Assembly (NCBI GenBank): GCA_902523635.1
Contig: CABZAE010000002.1
Span: forward strand, 62,001-126,000
Direction of reading: 5' to 3'
Origin: an uncultured Bacteroidota bacterium
GTDB taxonomy: Bacteria; Bacteroidota; Bacteroidia; Flavobacteriales; Flavobacteriaceae
Length of the DNA stretch: 64,000 nucleotides
Shown: positions 45,803 to 55,259 of the stretch, piece after piece
Layout: each line of letters begins with the position of its first letter
Position numbering within the stretch: position 1 is the stretch's first letter
Program-made: the position numbers and the translations under genes
The notes under the pieces: model-generated
What the model was told of the DNA's origin: nothing
Database searches by the model: none
Seen by the model: the letters and a program-made list of their open reading frames with translations, nothing else

Positions 45803-46852
45803 TCATATTTTTAACAAAAAATTTATGGTGTCAATATCGTCTGCATAACTGTTAAGTTTTGGTTTTTGAGATTGACCAAACTTGATTGAATTTATAATTA
45901 TTTCATTACTTACGATGCACTGAATCTTTTGTTGATTTTTTTCTTTGTAATCTAAAACGTCTGATACTTCATCATAATATTCATAGAAAACACATCCAAT
46001 CGGAGAACCAAAACTTTTATCTTCTTTGATAATTAAAAAGCCATTATCCAAAAACTTTTCTTCATTCATTAAAAAGACTGCTTTATTGTAGTCATAATTA
46101 TTAACGTATTTGTTATGATTTATAATATCTTTAAATTCATAAAGCGCTCCAAAAAGTTTATCAAAATCATACCCATTCGGAACAAAAATTTTTGAAACGT
46201 TTCTACAACCTAGTCCGAAATAATTAAAAATATCATTTCCTAACTCTTTTAAATTATCTTGACTTTCTAGCCCATTCAAAACTGCTAAAGAATGTCTGTT
46301 TTTTCTTAGGATTTTCGGAAAATCTTTAAAATAAAATTCAAAATATTTATTGGAGTTATCACCTCCAGTTGCGATAACTGCATCAAAATTCATTATTTTT
46401 TTTCCTGTTAATTTGACTTTTTTTTTGAAGCCACTAGAAATGTAGTCTAAAAAATTAATTATCTGTGGAAAAACGAATTTATCATCAGAAGATAGTTTTA
46501 AAATTGTATTTAAATTTAAAATGGAGACACATAAAAAGTCGTGAAATCCAACTAAGGGAATATTGCCAGCCATAATTATTGCAACGGTTTTTTTTGAATT
46601 TTTTTCTTCTAGGTTGTACTTAGATAACCATTTTTTCAAATTTTCCCTTTCAAGTTCTGTTCCAAGGTTAAGTAAGGCTTCCTTGTAATTTTTTATTGTA
46701 AACCAATTATTATGTTTGTGCGATAATAAGATGCATTCATTAAAAATTTTAATCCAATCAGAATATTTTGAATTCAAATTATTTGAATGTATATCTCTAA
46801 ATAATTTTCCTAGCTCTGCGAATAAATTAATTCTCTTTTCAAGATTTTCCAT
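45803..46852 (-). CDS. Acyl-CoA reductase (LuxC-type)
   Basis: 349 residues. LuxC/acyl-CoA reductase fold: KKTVAIIMAGNIPLVGFHDFLCVSIL, LKLSSDDKFVFPQI, DAVIATGGDNSNKYFEFYF and GRNVSKIFVP-like CRNVSKIFVP (the C-R-N block). In Flavobacteriia this gene lies beside serC and serA, as here; its substrate and link to serine synthesis are unclear. Divergent from ychF with face-to-face promoter boxes between them. Confidence 0.85.
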   Translation of the reverse strand: MENLEKRINLFAELGKLFRDIHSNNLNSKYSDWIKIFNECILLSHKHNNWFTIKNYKEALLNLGTELERENLKKWLSKYNLEEKNSKKTVAIIMAGNIPLVGFHDFLCVSILNLNTILKLSSDDKFVFPQIINFLDYISSGFKKKVKLTGKKIMNFDAVIATGGDNSNKYFEFYFKDFPKILRKNRHSLAVLNGLESQDNLKELGNDIFNYFGLGCRNVSKIFVPNGYDFDKLFGALYEFKDIINHNKYVNNYDYNKAVFLMNEEKFLDNGFLIIKEDKSFGSPIGCVFYEYYDEVSDVLDYKEKNQQKIQCIVSNEIIINSIKFGQSQKPKLNSYADDIDTINFLLKI

Positions 46853-46857
46853 AAAAT

Positions 46858-46899
46858 TTGTGTGAAATAATTATTCAATTAAATTTGTACGCAAATTTA
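46858..46899. promoter_or_regulatory. Overlapping divergent promoters for ychF and acyl-CoA reductase
   Basis: TAAATTTG at 46880-46887 on the plus strand and TAAATTTG at 46899-46892 on the minus strand face each other across TACG, forming a near-perfect palindrome. The plus box has a TTG at 46858-46860, 19 bases upstream, the Bacteroidota -33 to -7 spacing. Each would give a leader of roughly 35 bases. Two polymerases could not initiate at both boxes at once. Confidence 0.55.
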
Positions 46900-46927
46900 T
46901 GGAAAGATATTTTAACATTTATGTTTT

Positions 46928-48019
46928 ATGAAAGCTGGTATAGTAGGTCTTCCGAATGTGGGTAAATCAACTCTTTTTAATTGTTTATCTAATGCAAAAG
47001 CCCAAAGCGCAAATTTTCCTTTCTGTACAATTGAGCCAAATATTGGGATTATTAATGTTCCCGATATGAGAATGCTTGAAATTGAAAAAATTGTTTCTCC
47101 AGAAAAAGTTATTCCTGCAAATGTGGAAATTGTGGATATAGCTGGCTTGGTTAAAGGTGCGAGTAAAGGTGAGGGTCTTGGCAATCAATTTTTAGCTAAT
47201 ATTAGGGAAACTGATGCAATTATACATTTGATAAGATGCTTTGATAGTGAAAAAATTATTCATGTTGAAGGTTCAATTGACCCTGTTAGAGACAAAGAAA
47301 TTATAGAAACTGAATTGCTTATTAAAGATCTTGAAATTGCTGAAAAAAAACTTGAAAAAATAGACAGAATTGCAAAAACTGGAAACAAAGAAGCTCTCAA
47401 AGAGCAATCAATTTTAAATATAATAATAGAAAGTCTTAAAAAATATAGTCCAGTCCGAAATTTAAAATTTAATGATGAGGATAGATTATTTGTTAGTTCT
47501 GTACAGTTTTTGTCTAATAAGCCAGTTTTATATGTATGTAATGTTGACGAAAAATCTTTAGCTGATGGCAACTTACATGTAAAAAAATTTAAGGAGTCTC
47601 TTGGTAGTGAAGATTTGGATGTTTTAACTCTCGCTGTTAAAACCGAAGCAGAAATAAACGAACTTGAGAACTACGATGATCGAATGGTTTTTTTGAAGGA
47701 TATCGGATTGAGTGAACCAGGCTCCTCAAAACTTATAAAAAAAGCATACGAAATGTTAAATCTTCAAACTTTTTTTACTGCTGGTAAAAAAGAGGTGAGG
47801 GCTTGGACTATACAAAAAGGTAATACAGCTTCCCAAGCTGCAGGAGTTATACATTCTGATTTTGAAAAAGGTTTTATTAGAGCTGAGGTTATTTCATATG
47901 AAAACTTTATAGCTTATAAAAATGAGATAAAAGTTAGAGAAGCTGGTAAACTTAAAATAGAGGGAAAGGACTACACTGTAAAGGATGGAGATATTATGCA
48001 CTTCAGATTCAACGTTTAA
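46928..48019 (+). CDS. ychF: Redox-responsive GTPase/ATPase YchF (Obg family)
   Basis: 363 residues. MKAGIVGLPNVGKSTLFNCLSNAKAQSANFPF gives the P loop at 7-15, DIAGLVKGASKGEGLGNQFL the switch II, and the NVDE motif replaces NKxD, which accounts for ATP preference. Ends with the TGS domain (GKKEVRAWTIQKGNTASQAAGVIHSDFEKGFIRAEV). Ribosome-associated P-loop protein. Length and order are standard. Confidence 0.97.
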   Translation: MKAGIVGLPNVGKSTLFNCLSNAKAQSANFPFCTIEPNIGIINVPDMRMLEIEKIVSPEKVIPANVEIVDIAGLVKGASKGEGLGNQFLANIRETDAIIHLIRCFDSEKIIHVEGSIDPVRDKEIIETELLIKDLEIAEKKLEKIDRIAKTGNKEALKEQSILNIIIESLKKYSPVRNLKFNDEDRLFVSSVQFLSNKPVLYVCNVDEKSLADGNLHVKKFKESLGSEDLDVLTLAVKTEAEINELENYDDRMVFLKDIGLSEPGSSKLIKKAYEMLNLQTFFTAGKKEVRAWTIQKGNTASQAAGVIHSDFEKGFIRAEVISYENFIAYKNEIKVREAGKLKIEGKDYTVKDGDIMHFRFNV

Positions 48020-48117
48020 AAGATTTCAACAAACCCACAAGATTCTTTGTTAATTATTTTATTAAATCAACATTTTATATTTTTTACTGATGCATTATCT
48101 TAGCTTCCATTCAAAAA

Positions 48118-49968
48118 ATGGCAATAATATCTAAGTATACTGAGGACAATATAAAATCGCTAGATTGGAAAGAACACATCAGGATGCGCCCAGGCATGTA
48201 TATAGGCAAACTCGGTGATGGTTCTTCTCCCGATGATGGCATTTATATTTTATTAAAAGAAGTTTTAGATAATTCAATTGATGAATTTGTTATGGGGGCA
48301 GGAAAAACAATTGAAATTTCAATTTCTGATAATTGTGTTTCAGTAAGAGACTATGGTAGAGGAATTCCTCTCGGAAAAGTTGTTGATGTCGTTTCTAAAA
48401 TGAATACTGGTGGAAAATATGATACTAGAGCATTCAAAAAATCTGTAGGTCTAAATGGAGTTGGTACAAAAGCAGTTAATGCTCTTTCATCAGAATTTAA
48501 AGTTGAGTCTACCAGAGATGGTAAAATAAAGTCAGTTACCTTTAATATGGGGGAGTTGAAAAGTGATGAACCGATTTCTGATTCGACTAGAAGAAAAGGT
48601 ACTAAAGTTTTTTTTAAGCCTGACAATACAATTTTTAAAAATTTCAAATACAGAGTTGAGTATGTTTCAAAAATGCTGAAATACTATGTTTATTTAAATC
48701 CAGGATTGACCATAGTTTTTAACGGAGAAAAATTTGTTTCAGAAAATGGACTTAAAGATTTATTGCAGGATAATAATGATTTTGAAAAACTTTTATACCC
48801 CATAATACATCTCAAAGGAAATGATATAGAGATAGCAATTACCCACAGTAAAGTTCAATACAGTGAAGAATATTATTCTTTTGTTAATGGACAGCACACC
48901 ACTCAAGGAGGCACTCATCAATCAGCGTTTAGAGAATCATTAGTGAGAACAATTAGAGATTTTTTTGGTAAACCCTATGATTCAAGTGATATAAGAAAAT
49001 CTATAATTGCATCCATTAGTATTAAAGTTATGGAGCCTGTATTTGAATCTCAAACAAAAACTAAACTTGGATCAACTGAAATGGGCGATCAGCTTGGCTC
49101 TGTAAGATCCTATATCAACGATTTTGTAGGTAAACATCTTGACAATTTTTTACACAAGAACCCTGAAATTGCTGAAGCAATTCAAAAGAAGATTGTGCAG
49201 GCCGAAAAAGAAAGAAAGGAGCTTTCGGGAATTAGAAAATTAGCTCGAGATAGAGCAAAAAAATCAAATTTACACAACAAAAAACTTAGAGATTGTCGTG
49301 TGCATTTAAATGATATGAATAAGGAAAACAGATTGGATTCAACTCTGTTCATTACGGAAGGGGACTCTGCGAGCGGTTCAATAACAAAATCTAGAAACGT
49401 AAATACTCAGGCTGTGTTTAGTTTAAGAGGTAAGCCTTTGAATTCATTTTCAATGACTAAAAAAATTGTTTATGAAAATGAAGAATTTAATCTCCTTCAA
49501 GCTGCCTTAAACATTGAAGATAGTATTGAATATTTAAGATATAATAATATAGTTATAGCAACTGATGCAGATGTTGATGGTATGCATATAAGATTGCTTT
49601 TAATTACTTTCTTTTTACAGTTTTTTCCCGAACTGATAAAAGAAGGTCATTTGTTTATCCTCCAAACACCGTTGTTCAGAGTCAGAAATAGAAAAGAAAC
49701 CTTGTATTGCTATTCTGAACATGAGAGAGTTGAAGCAATAGAAAAGTTGGGATCGAAGTCAGAGATAACAAGGTTTAAAGGACTAGGTGAGATATCTCCA
49801 AATGAATTTAAAAATTTTATAGGAGAAACAATGAGACTGGACCCTGTTATGTTAGATGAAAATCACAGCATTGAAGAAATGCTTTCTTTTTACATGGGTA
49901 AAAACACTCCTGACAGACAAAAATTTATAATTGAAAATTTAAAAGTAGAACTGGATAAAGTTGAATAG
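48118..49968 (+). CDS. parE: DNA topoisomerase IV subunit B
   Basis: 616 residues, the short ParE-type length of Bacteroidota. GHKL ATPase: [52 protein letters not shown] in the transducer; [19 protein letters not shown] and [15 protein letters not shown] with metal Asp residues. Works with ParC, encoded 5 bases downstream, to decatenate replicated chromosomes. Confidence 0.95.
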   Translation: MAIISKYTEDNIKSLDWKEHIRMRPGMYIGKLGDGSSPDDGIYILLKEVLDNSIDEFVMGAGKTIEISISDNCVSVRDYGRGIPLGKVVDVVSKMNTGGKYDTRAFKKSVGLNGVGTKAVNALSSEFKVESTRDGKIKSVTFNMGELKSDEPISDSTRRKGTKVFFKPDNTIFKNFKYRVEYVSKMLKYYVYLNPGLTIVFNGEKFVSENGLKDLLQDNNDFEKLLYPIIHLKGNDIEIAITHSKVQYSEEYYSFVNGQHTTQGGTHQSAFRESLVRTIRDFFGKPYDSSDIRKSIIASISIKVMEPVFESQTKTKLGSTEMGDQLGSVRSYINDFVGKHLDNFLHKNPEIAEAIQKKIVQAEKERKELSGIRKLARDRAKKSNLHNKKLRDCRVHLNDMNKENRLDSTLFITEGDSASGSITKSRNVNTQAVFSLRGKPLNSFSMTKKIVYENEEFNLLQAALNIEDSIEYLRYNNIVIATDADVDGMHIRLLLITFFLQFFPELIKEGHLFILQTPLFRVRNRKETLYCYSEHERVEAIEKLGSKSEITRFKGLGEISPNEFKNFIGETMRLDPVMLDENHSIEEMLSFYMGKNTPDRQKFIIENLKVELDKVE

Positions 49969-49973
49969 CACTT

Positions 49974-52589
49974 ATGGAAGAAACTCATGAAAACTTTGAT
50001 GATGGTGCTAGCAATGAGACAAAAGATTCTCTTATTCGCGTTTCTGGAATGTATAAGGATTGGTTTTTGGATTACGCTTCCTATGTAATTCTTGAAAGAG
50101 CTGTTCCTGCAATTGAAGACGGTTTTAAGCCCGTTCAGAGAAGAATCCTACACTCAATGAAGGATCTAGATGATGGAAGATTTAATAAGGTTGCTAATAT
50201 TGTGGGGCATACTATGCAGTACCATCCACATGGTGATGCTAGTATTGCTGATGCTATTGTGCAAATTGGTCAAAAGGACCTCTTAATTGAAACACAAGGT
50301 AATTGGGGAAATGTACTCACGGGAGATAGAGCAGCAGCTTCTAGATACATTGAGGCAAGACTATCAAAATTTGCACTTGAAATTGTATTCAGTCCAAAAA
50401 TTACGAAATGGCAACTATCTTATGATGGACGTAGAAAAGAACCCATAAATTTACCCGTCAAATTTCCGCTTCTTCTTGCCCAAGGTGGTGAGGGTATAGC
50501 TGTTGGATTATCTACTAAAATACTCCCTCATAATTTTTTAGAGTTAATTGATTCTTCAATTAAATTTTTAAAAGGAAAAAAAATCTCGTTATATCCTGAT
50601 TTTCCAACAAAGGGTGTTATGGATATCACAAATTACAATGATGGAATGAGAGGGGGTAGGGTAAAAATTAGGGCTCGAATTAACCAATTGAATAAAAATA
50701 CACTAGCAATAACTGAAATTCCATATTCTACTACAACTTCATCACTAATCGATTCAATAGTTAAAGCCAATGAAACTGGGAAAATCAAAATAAAAAAAAT
50801 TGAAGACAACACTGCAAGTGATGTTGAAATACTAATCCATCTTCCCAACGGAGTATCCCCAGATAAAACAATTGATGGGCTGTATGCATTTACATCATGT
50901 GAAACATCAATATCTCCACTTGGATGCGTAATTGAAGATAACAAACCTTTGTTTTTGGGTGCTACAGAAATCCTAAAAAAATCAACTATAAACACAAAAG
51001 AAATACTTGGATTAGAACTTGAATATAAAAAACAAGATCTTGAAAATCAGTGGCATTATTCATCTTTAGAAAAGATATTTATTGAAAATAGAATTTATAG
51101 GGATATTGAGGAAGTGGAAACTTGGGAAGGTGTTTTGAATACAATTGCTAATGGACTTAAACCTCATTCCTCTAAACTTCGGAGAAAAATAACAGAGGAG
51201 GATTTGGTTCGATTGACTGAAATTAAAATAAAAAGAATTTCAAAATTTGATCTTGATAAAGCAAAACTCAAAATAAAATCGATCGAGGATGATTTATTAA
51301 AGGTTAATTATAACATCGAGAACATTACTGATTTTACAGTTGAATATTTTAAAAATTTAAAAACAAACTTTGGTAAGGATAAAAAAAGAAAAACCGAAAT
51401 AAGAGTTTTTGCTGGAGTTGATGCAAAAAAAGTTGTTGTGAAAAACATGAAGCTGTATGTTAATAGGGAGGAAGGTTTTGTGGGGACTTCAATCAAAAAA
51501 GATGAGTTCGTTGAAGAGTGTTCTGATATTGATGACATTATTACCTTCACTGATAACGGTGACATGATGGTCACGAAAGTTGATTCCAAGAAATTTATTG
51601 GAAAAAATATAATTCATGTTGCAGTATTTAAAAAGAAGGATAATAGAACAGTCTATAATATGATCTACAGGGATGGTAAAAGAGGAACTTCTTATATAAA
51701 AAGATTTAGTGTAACAGGTGTTACAAGAGAGAAAACTTACAACTTAACCAGAGGAAAAGATGGTTCAAAGGTGTTGTATTTTACATCAAATCCCAATGGC
51801 GAGGCTGAAATTATCACTATTATACTTAGACAATCTGGATCGATTAAAAAACTTAAATGGGATATCGATTTTGCAGATCTTGAAATTAAAGGTAGAGCAT
51901 CTAAGGGAAATATAGTTACTAAATATTCAGTAAAAAAAATTGAATTCAAAGAAAAAGGGTTGTCAACATTAAAGCCAAGAAAAATTTGGTTTGATGAAAC
52001 CGTTCAAAGAATTAATGTTGACAACAGAGGAGAGTTGTTAGGTGAGTTTAAAGGTGACGATTTTTTACTTGTTGTTCAACAAAATGGCACTCTGAAAATT
52101 ACAAAACCTGATCTAAACATGCATTTCCCTGAGGATATGATAATCCTGGAAAAATGGGAAAGAAATAAGCCTTTGTCAGCTATTTACTATAACGGAGTGA
52201 AACAACGTTATTTTGTTAAGCGTTTCAAAGTTAGTCCATCGAAAGTTGATCAAAAATTTATTCCAGATAAAGGAAAAATACAGCTTGAGTTGGTCTCCTC
52301 TGACTGGAAACCAGTTATTGAGATTGTATTTTCTAAAAAATCTAAATTAAAAAAGGTAAATGATGTTTTGGAATTAGAAAAATTGATTGGAGTCAAAGGA
52401 ATCAAAGCGATTGGAAATCACTTATCTTCACATATAATTAAAAATATTAATATTTTGGATCCAATCCCGTTTGAACCTACTCAAGAAATATTATCAGCCA
52501 ATTTGAACACTAGAAGCGATTTAGATTTTAAAAAAGATGTAGGTGATAAAAATAATGATATAGCTCAAACAGAGCTGAATTTCGATTAA
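49974..52589 (+). CDS. parC: DNA topoisomerase IV subunit A
   Basis: 871 residues. Breakage-reunion domain: RVSGMYKDWFLDYASYVILERAVPAIEDGFKPVQRRILHSM, GDRAAASRYIEARLS with catalytic Tyr125, then QGGEGIAVGLSTKILPHN. The C-terminal part (about 480-800) contains beta-pinwheel-like repeats, degenerate as in Bacteroidota ParC. Partner of ParE upstream; a short lipoprotein gene follows in the opposite orientation. Confidence 0.95.
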   Translation: MEETHENFDDGASNETKDSLIRVSGMYKDWFLDYASYVILERAVPAIEDGFKPVQRRILHSMKDLDDGRFNKVANIVGHTMQYHPHGDASIADAIVQIGQKDLLIETQGNWGNVLTGDRAAASRYIEARLSKFALEIVFSPKITKWQLSYDGRRKEPINLPVKFPLLLAQGGEGIAVGLSTKILPHNFLELIDSSIKFLKGKKISLYPDFPTKGVMDITNYNDGMRGGRVKIRARINQLNKNTLAITEIPYSTTTSSLIDSIVKANETGKIKIKKIEDNTASDVEILIHLPNGVSPDKTIDGLYAFTSCETSISPLGCVIEDNKPLFLGATEILKKSTINTKEILGLELEYKKQDLENQWHYSSLEKIFIENRIYRDIEEVETWEGVLNTIANGLKPHSSKLRRKITEEDLVRLTEIKIKRISKFDLDKAKLKIKSIEDDLLKVNYNIENITDFTVEYFKNLKTNFGKDKKRKTEIRVFAGVDAKKVVVKNMKLYVNREEGFVGTSIKKDEFVEECSDIDDIITFTDNGDMMVTKVDSKKFIGKNIIHVAVFKKKDNRTVYNMIYRDGKRGTSYIKRFSVTGVTREKTYNLTRGKDGSKVLYFTSNPNGEAEIITIILRQSGSIKKLKWDIDFADLEIKGRASKGNIVTKYSVKKIEFKEKGLSTLKPRKIWFDETVQRINVDNRGELLGEFKGDDFLLVVQQNGTLKITKPDLNMHFPEDMIILEKWERNKPLSAIYYNGVKQRYFVKRFKVSPSKVDQKFIPDKGKIQLELVSSDWKPVIEIVFSKKSKLKKVNDVLELEKLIGVKGIKAIGNHLSSHIIKNINILDPIPFEPTQEILSANLNTRSDLDFKKDVGDKNNDIAQTELNFD

Positions 52590-52593
52590 ATAG

Positions 52594-52989
52594 CTATTTT
52601 TCTACAATTGTATCGGATATTTTCTTCGCTTTCCCTCTATTTGTGTTTTCGCTATCTCCAACATATGAGTACTCAAATATGTATTCATCATTAAAGGTGC
52701 TTAGTATTTTCATTTGGATCGCTTTTTTCTCAGAGGAGTTTTTTGGAGAAACTTTTTTTAAGATACACTCACATTCTGATACCCAATTTACATAGGAAGA
52801 GTCTATTTTATTATCAAAATAGTCAATTTCAAGATTTTTTGTTCTTGTAAAAAAAGTTTTAAGCGTATCTCCTTTAGAGGAAATTGAGGAAAACTCGAAG
52901 GATCCTGTTTGAAAATCTTTGCAATTCCTCTCCGCTTCGTAGCATGAATAAAGCAAAGAACAAAGTAATAAAAAACAGTAATATTTCAT
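52594..52989 (-). CDS. Small lipoprotein of unknown function
   Basis: 131 residues. Signal with LLCSLLYSC, lipidated Cys16, followed by a small, charged domain that includes a C-x-C (SECECILKKVSP) and a DEYIFEYSYVGDSENTNRG strand. No family recognised. Sits directly after parC, convergent, and 16 bases before the XRE regulator's stop on the same strand. Envelope localisation is the only strong inference. Confidence 0.6.
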   Translation of the reverse strand: MKYYCFLLLCSLLYSCYEAERNCKDFQTGSFEFSSISSKGDTLKTFFTRTKNLEIDYFDNKIDSSYVNWVSECECILKKVSPKNSSEKKAIQMKILSTFNDEYIFEYSYVGDSENTNRGKAKKISDTIVEK

Positions 52990-53005
52990 TTGCTAAATAT
53001 AGTGC

Positions 53006-53356
53006 TTAATTTTCATAGATTTCGAAGGAGTTGTCATTAAAAAAGCATATTATTTTTATTATATTCTTATGTTGAATTTTCACATCGTTACTGTAATTTT
53101 TTTTATTGACGTAGTCTAGAGAGGGTGGGGGGGTATTTCTTTTTACTTCTTTTTCAGTACCATTAATTAGCCAGTCTAATGATATGTTTTTAAAGTTTTT
53201 AGAAATTTTGATTATGAAATCCAGGCTGGGTTTATTTCTTTTGCTCAGAATGTGAGAAACGCTTGATCTTTGAACATTTATTTTTTTAGCAAATTGAGAT
53301 GCAGATAAATCATTGTCTGTCAATATTTTTTGTAATCTTTCAACAAAACTCTCCAT
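53006..53356 (-). CDS. XRE-family transcriptional regulator
   Basis: 116 residues. The HTH_3/Cro-C1 domain covers residues about 5-65 (LQKILTDNDLSASQFAKKINVQRSSVSHILSKRNKPSLDFIIKIS), with the recognition helix near SSVSHIL. The C-terminal part is a short beta-rich segment (IKIICFFNDNSFEIYEN), typical of flavobacterial single-domain XRE regulators. A -7 box 5 bases upstream of ATG predicts a leaderless mRNA. An extended inverted repeat lies about 100 bases upstream, a possible operator. Confidence 0.85.
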   Translation of the reverse strand: MESFVERLQKILTDNDLSASQFAKKINVQRSSVSHILSKRNKPSLDFIIKISKNFKNISLDWLINGTEKEVKRNTPPPSLDYVNKKNYSNDVKIQHKNIIKIICFFNDNSFEIYEN

Positions 53357-53361
53357 GTTTA

Positions 53362-53369
53362 CAAATGTA
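53362..53369 (-). promoter_or_regulatory. Putative -7 box, leaderless start of the XRE regulator gene
   Basis: TACATTTG on the minus strand, an exact TAnnTTTG match, ending 5 bases before the ATG at 53356. If initiation is about five bases after the box, the mRNA begins at the start codon. Confidence 0.45.
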
Positions 53370-53451
53370 TATATTTTTTATAAAAAATAACTATAAATTT
53401 AAATAAAATACATATAATATGTTAAAGTAATGGTTAATATAAAATCTATAA

Positions 53452-53510
53452 ATTACACAAAATCAATAGTTTATTTGTATTTTATTAAAAATTGTATACA
53501 ATTGTGTAAT
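53452..53510. repeat. Nested inverted repeats, possible operator
   Basis: ATTACACAA at 53452-53460 pairs with TTGTGTAAT at 53502-53510, and AATTGTATACAATT at 53490-53503 is a perfect 14-base palindrome overlapping the right arm. The region is between the XRE regulator and the M14 gene, in the gap 53357-53603. It may bind the XRE regulator; AT-rich DNA gives some palindromes by chance. Confidence 0.4.
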
Positions 53511-53573
53511 ATATCATTGTTTTTGTTAAAAAAGAAGTTTCATTGTGTTTATAAATGTAACCATCTCAATTGT

Positions 53574-53581
53574 TAGATTTG
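53574..53581 (+). promoter_or_regulatory. Putative -7 box for the M14 carboxypeptidase gene
   Basis: TAGATTTG, an exact TAnnTTTG match, about 22 bases upstream of the ATG at 53604. No -33 TTG at 17-21 bases. Confidence 0.35.
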
Positions 53582-53603
53582 TATTAAGATTTACAATAAT
53601 TAA

Positions 53604-54689
53604 ATGATAAATTATTCAAAATTTAAAATCCATGAAATAAATGGTCGATATATAACTAATGACACCTTATTAGAATTAAGTTTTTCAAATGATTTTAATA
53701 TTTTGGGTTTCTCAGTTGGTTTAGCCCCAATTTATTATCTAAAACTAGGTTCGGGCCCTTTAAATATACTGATTTGGTCTCAAATGCATGGAAATGAATC
53801 TACATCGACGAGGGCACTGTTTGACCTAATTTCCTTCTTAAAAACATATGGAAAAGATTATGCGAACTATTTAACATTTCACATTGTTCCAATTTTAAAT
53901 CCAGATGGGGCATTAAATTACACTAGAAACAACTTAAATGGGATTGACTTAAATAGAGACTTTTTAAATCTTTCCCAACCTGAAAGTAGATTATTAAAGA
54001 ATCTTTACGAATCAGTCGAACCCGATTTTTGTTTTAATCTACACGATCAGAGATCTATTTACTCTGTAGAAGGGACAAATAACTCATCAATAATATCTTT
54101 ATTATCTCCTACAGTTAATAATTCAAAGTCAGTGACATCATCTAGGACCAAAAGCATGAAAGTTATTTGTTCAATATATAATGAACTTAACAAATTAATA
54201 GAGGGTCATGTATCTAGATTTAATGATGATTATAATCCCAACTGTTTTGGTGAGGCATTTCAAACACTGGGAACTCCGACCATTTTATTTGAATCAGGTC
54301 AATTGGGTGAAGATTATACAAGAGAAAATACAAGAGAGTTTATGTGTATTTCCTTGATTTCTGCAATTAAATCAATTGCTGGTCATGAGTATAAAAATAT
54401 TAATCACAATAATTATTTTCTAATTCCTGAAAATGATAAAAGTTTTTTTGATATTTTAATCAAAAATGTCTTGTTAAAATCAAAACTTAAAACAAAGAGA
54501 TTAGATTTAGGGCTACGCTTTGAAGAAAACCTTTGTAAAAAAACAAAAAAAATAATTTTTATTCCTAAAATAATTAAAAAAGGTATGCTAAAATCAATGA
54601 ATGGTCATAAGGAAATTGATTTTGTGAATAATTCTAATATTTATAATTTAAAATCTAATAATTTAGTTGAATTTCTCAAAAAGATCTAA
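53604..54689 (+). CDS. M14-family zinc carboxypeptidase
   Basis: 361 residues, no signal peptide. Zinc ligands H62-G-N-E65 (SQMHGNES) and His147 (NLHDQR), substrate-binding NGIDLNRDF near residue 112, and catalytic Glu230 in ILFESGQLGED complete an M14 site. The C-terminal about 90 residues are a helical extension. Probably hydrolyses cytoplasmic peptides or an amide-linked small molecule (M14 enzymes also include gamma-glutamyl and succinylglutamate types). Divergent from the XRE regulator. Confidence 0.88.
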   Translation: MINYSKFKIHEINGRYITNDTLLELSFSNDFNILGFSVGLAPIYYLKLGSGPLNILIWSQMHGNESTSTRALFDLISFLKTYGKDYANYLTFHIVPILNPDGALNYTRNNLNGIDLNRDFLNLSQPESRLLKNLYESVEPDFCFNLHDQRSIYSVEGTNNSSIISLLSPTVNNSKSVTSSRTKSMKVICSIYNELNKLIEGHVSRFNDDYNPNCFGEAFQTLGTPTILFESGQLGEDYTRENTREFMCISLISAIKSIAGHEYKNINHNNYFLIPENDKSFFDILIKNVLLKSKLKTKRLDLGLRFEENLCKKTKKIIFIPKIIKKGMLKSMNGHKEIDFVNNSNIYNLKSNNLVEFLKKI

Positions 54690-54739
54690 ATAATTACGAA
54701 TAATTCAATTATTTGGGTATATATATGAAAATAATTCAA

Positions 54740-54747
54740 TATATTTG
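54740..54747 (+). promoter_or_regulatory. Putative -7 box for the Lrp-family gene
   Basis: TATATTTG, an exact TAnnTTTG match, 23 bases before the ATG at 54771. A TTG lies upstream at 24 bases, slightly outside usual spacing. Confidence 0.35.
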
Positions 54748-54770
54748 TGTTTCCTTAAAATCTCAAATAA

Positions 54771-55250
54771 ATGGCTACACTAAAATTAGATGAAATTGAT
54801 AGACAAATATTGGATCTGTTGATTGACAATACACGAACCGCATTTACTGACATAGCAAAAAAATTATTAATTTCTGCTGGAACCGTACACGTCAGGGTAA
54901 AAAAAATGGAAGATGCTGGAATTATTAAAGGGTCATCACTATCACTAGATTACAAAAAGTTGGGTTATACATTCATTGCATACATAGGGGTTTTTTTAGA
55001 AAAAACACATCAAACTAAATTCGTTTTACAACAACTAGAAGCTATGCCTTTTGTCACTGTTGCACATATTACAACCGGAAAGTTCAATATTTTTTGTAAA
55101 GTAAGGGCGAGAAGTACAGATCATGCTAAGGAAATAATTTTTGCAATAGACGATATCGAGGGTGTTAACAGAACTGAAACTATGATTTCTTTGGAAGAAA
55201 GCATTAATGACAAGAAAAGATTGATGCATAAAATTTTTAATGAACTTTAA
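54771..55250 (+). CDS. Lrp/AsnC-family transcriptional regulator
   Basis: 159 residues. Winged helix: LDEIDRQILDLLIDNTRTAFTDIAKKLLISAGTVHVRVKKMEDAGIIKGSSLSLDYKKLGYTF, followed by the RAM/AsnC ligand-binding domain (IGVFLEKTHQ, ITTGKFNIFCKVRARSTDHAKEIIF, IEGVNRTETMISLEE). Likely senses an amino acid. The next gene, ppc, starts 9 bases downstream in the same direction, so this regulator and ppc may be cotranscribed. Confidence 0.93.
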   Translation: MATLKLDEIDRQILDLLIDNTRTAFTDIAKKLLISAGTVHVRVKKMEDAGIIKGSSLSLDYKKLGYTFIAYIGVFLEKTHQTKFVLQQLEAMPFVTVAHITTGKFNIFCKVRARSTDHAKEIIFAIDDIEGVNRTETMISLEESINDKKRLMHKIFNEL

Positions 55251-55259
55251 CATACAAAG

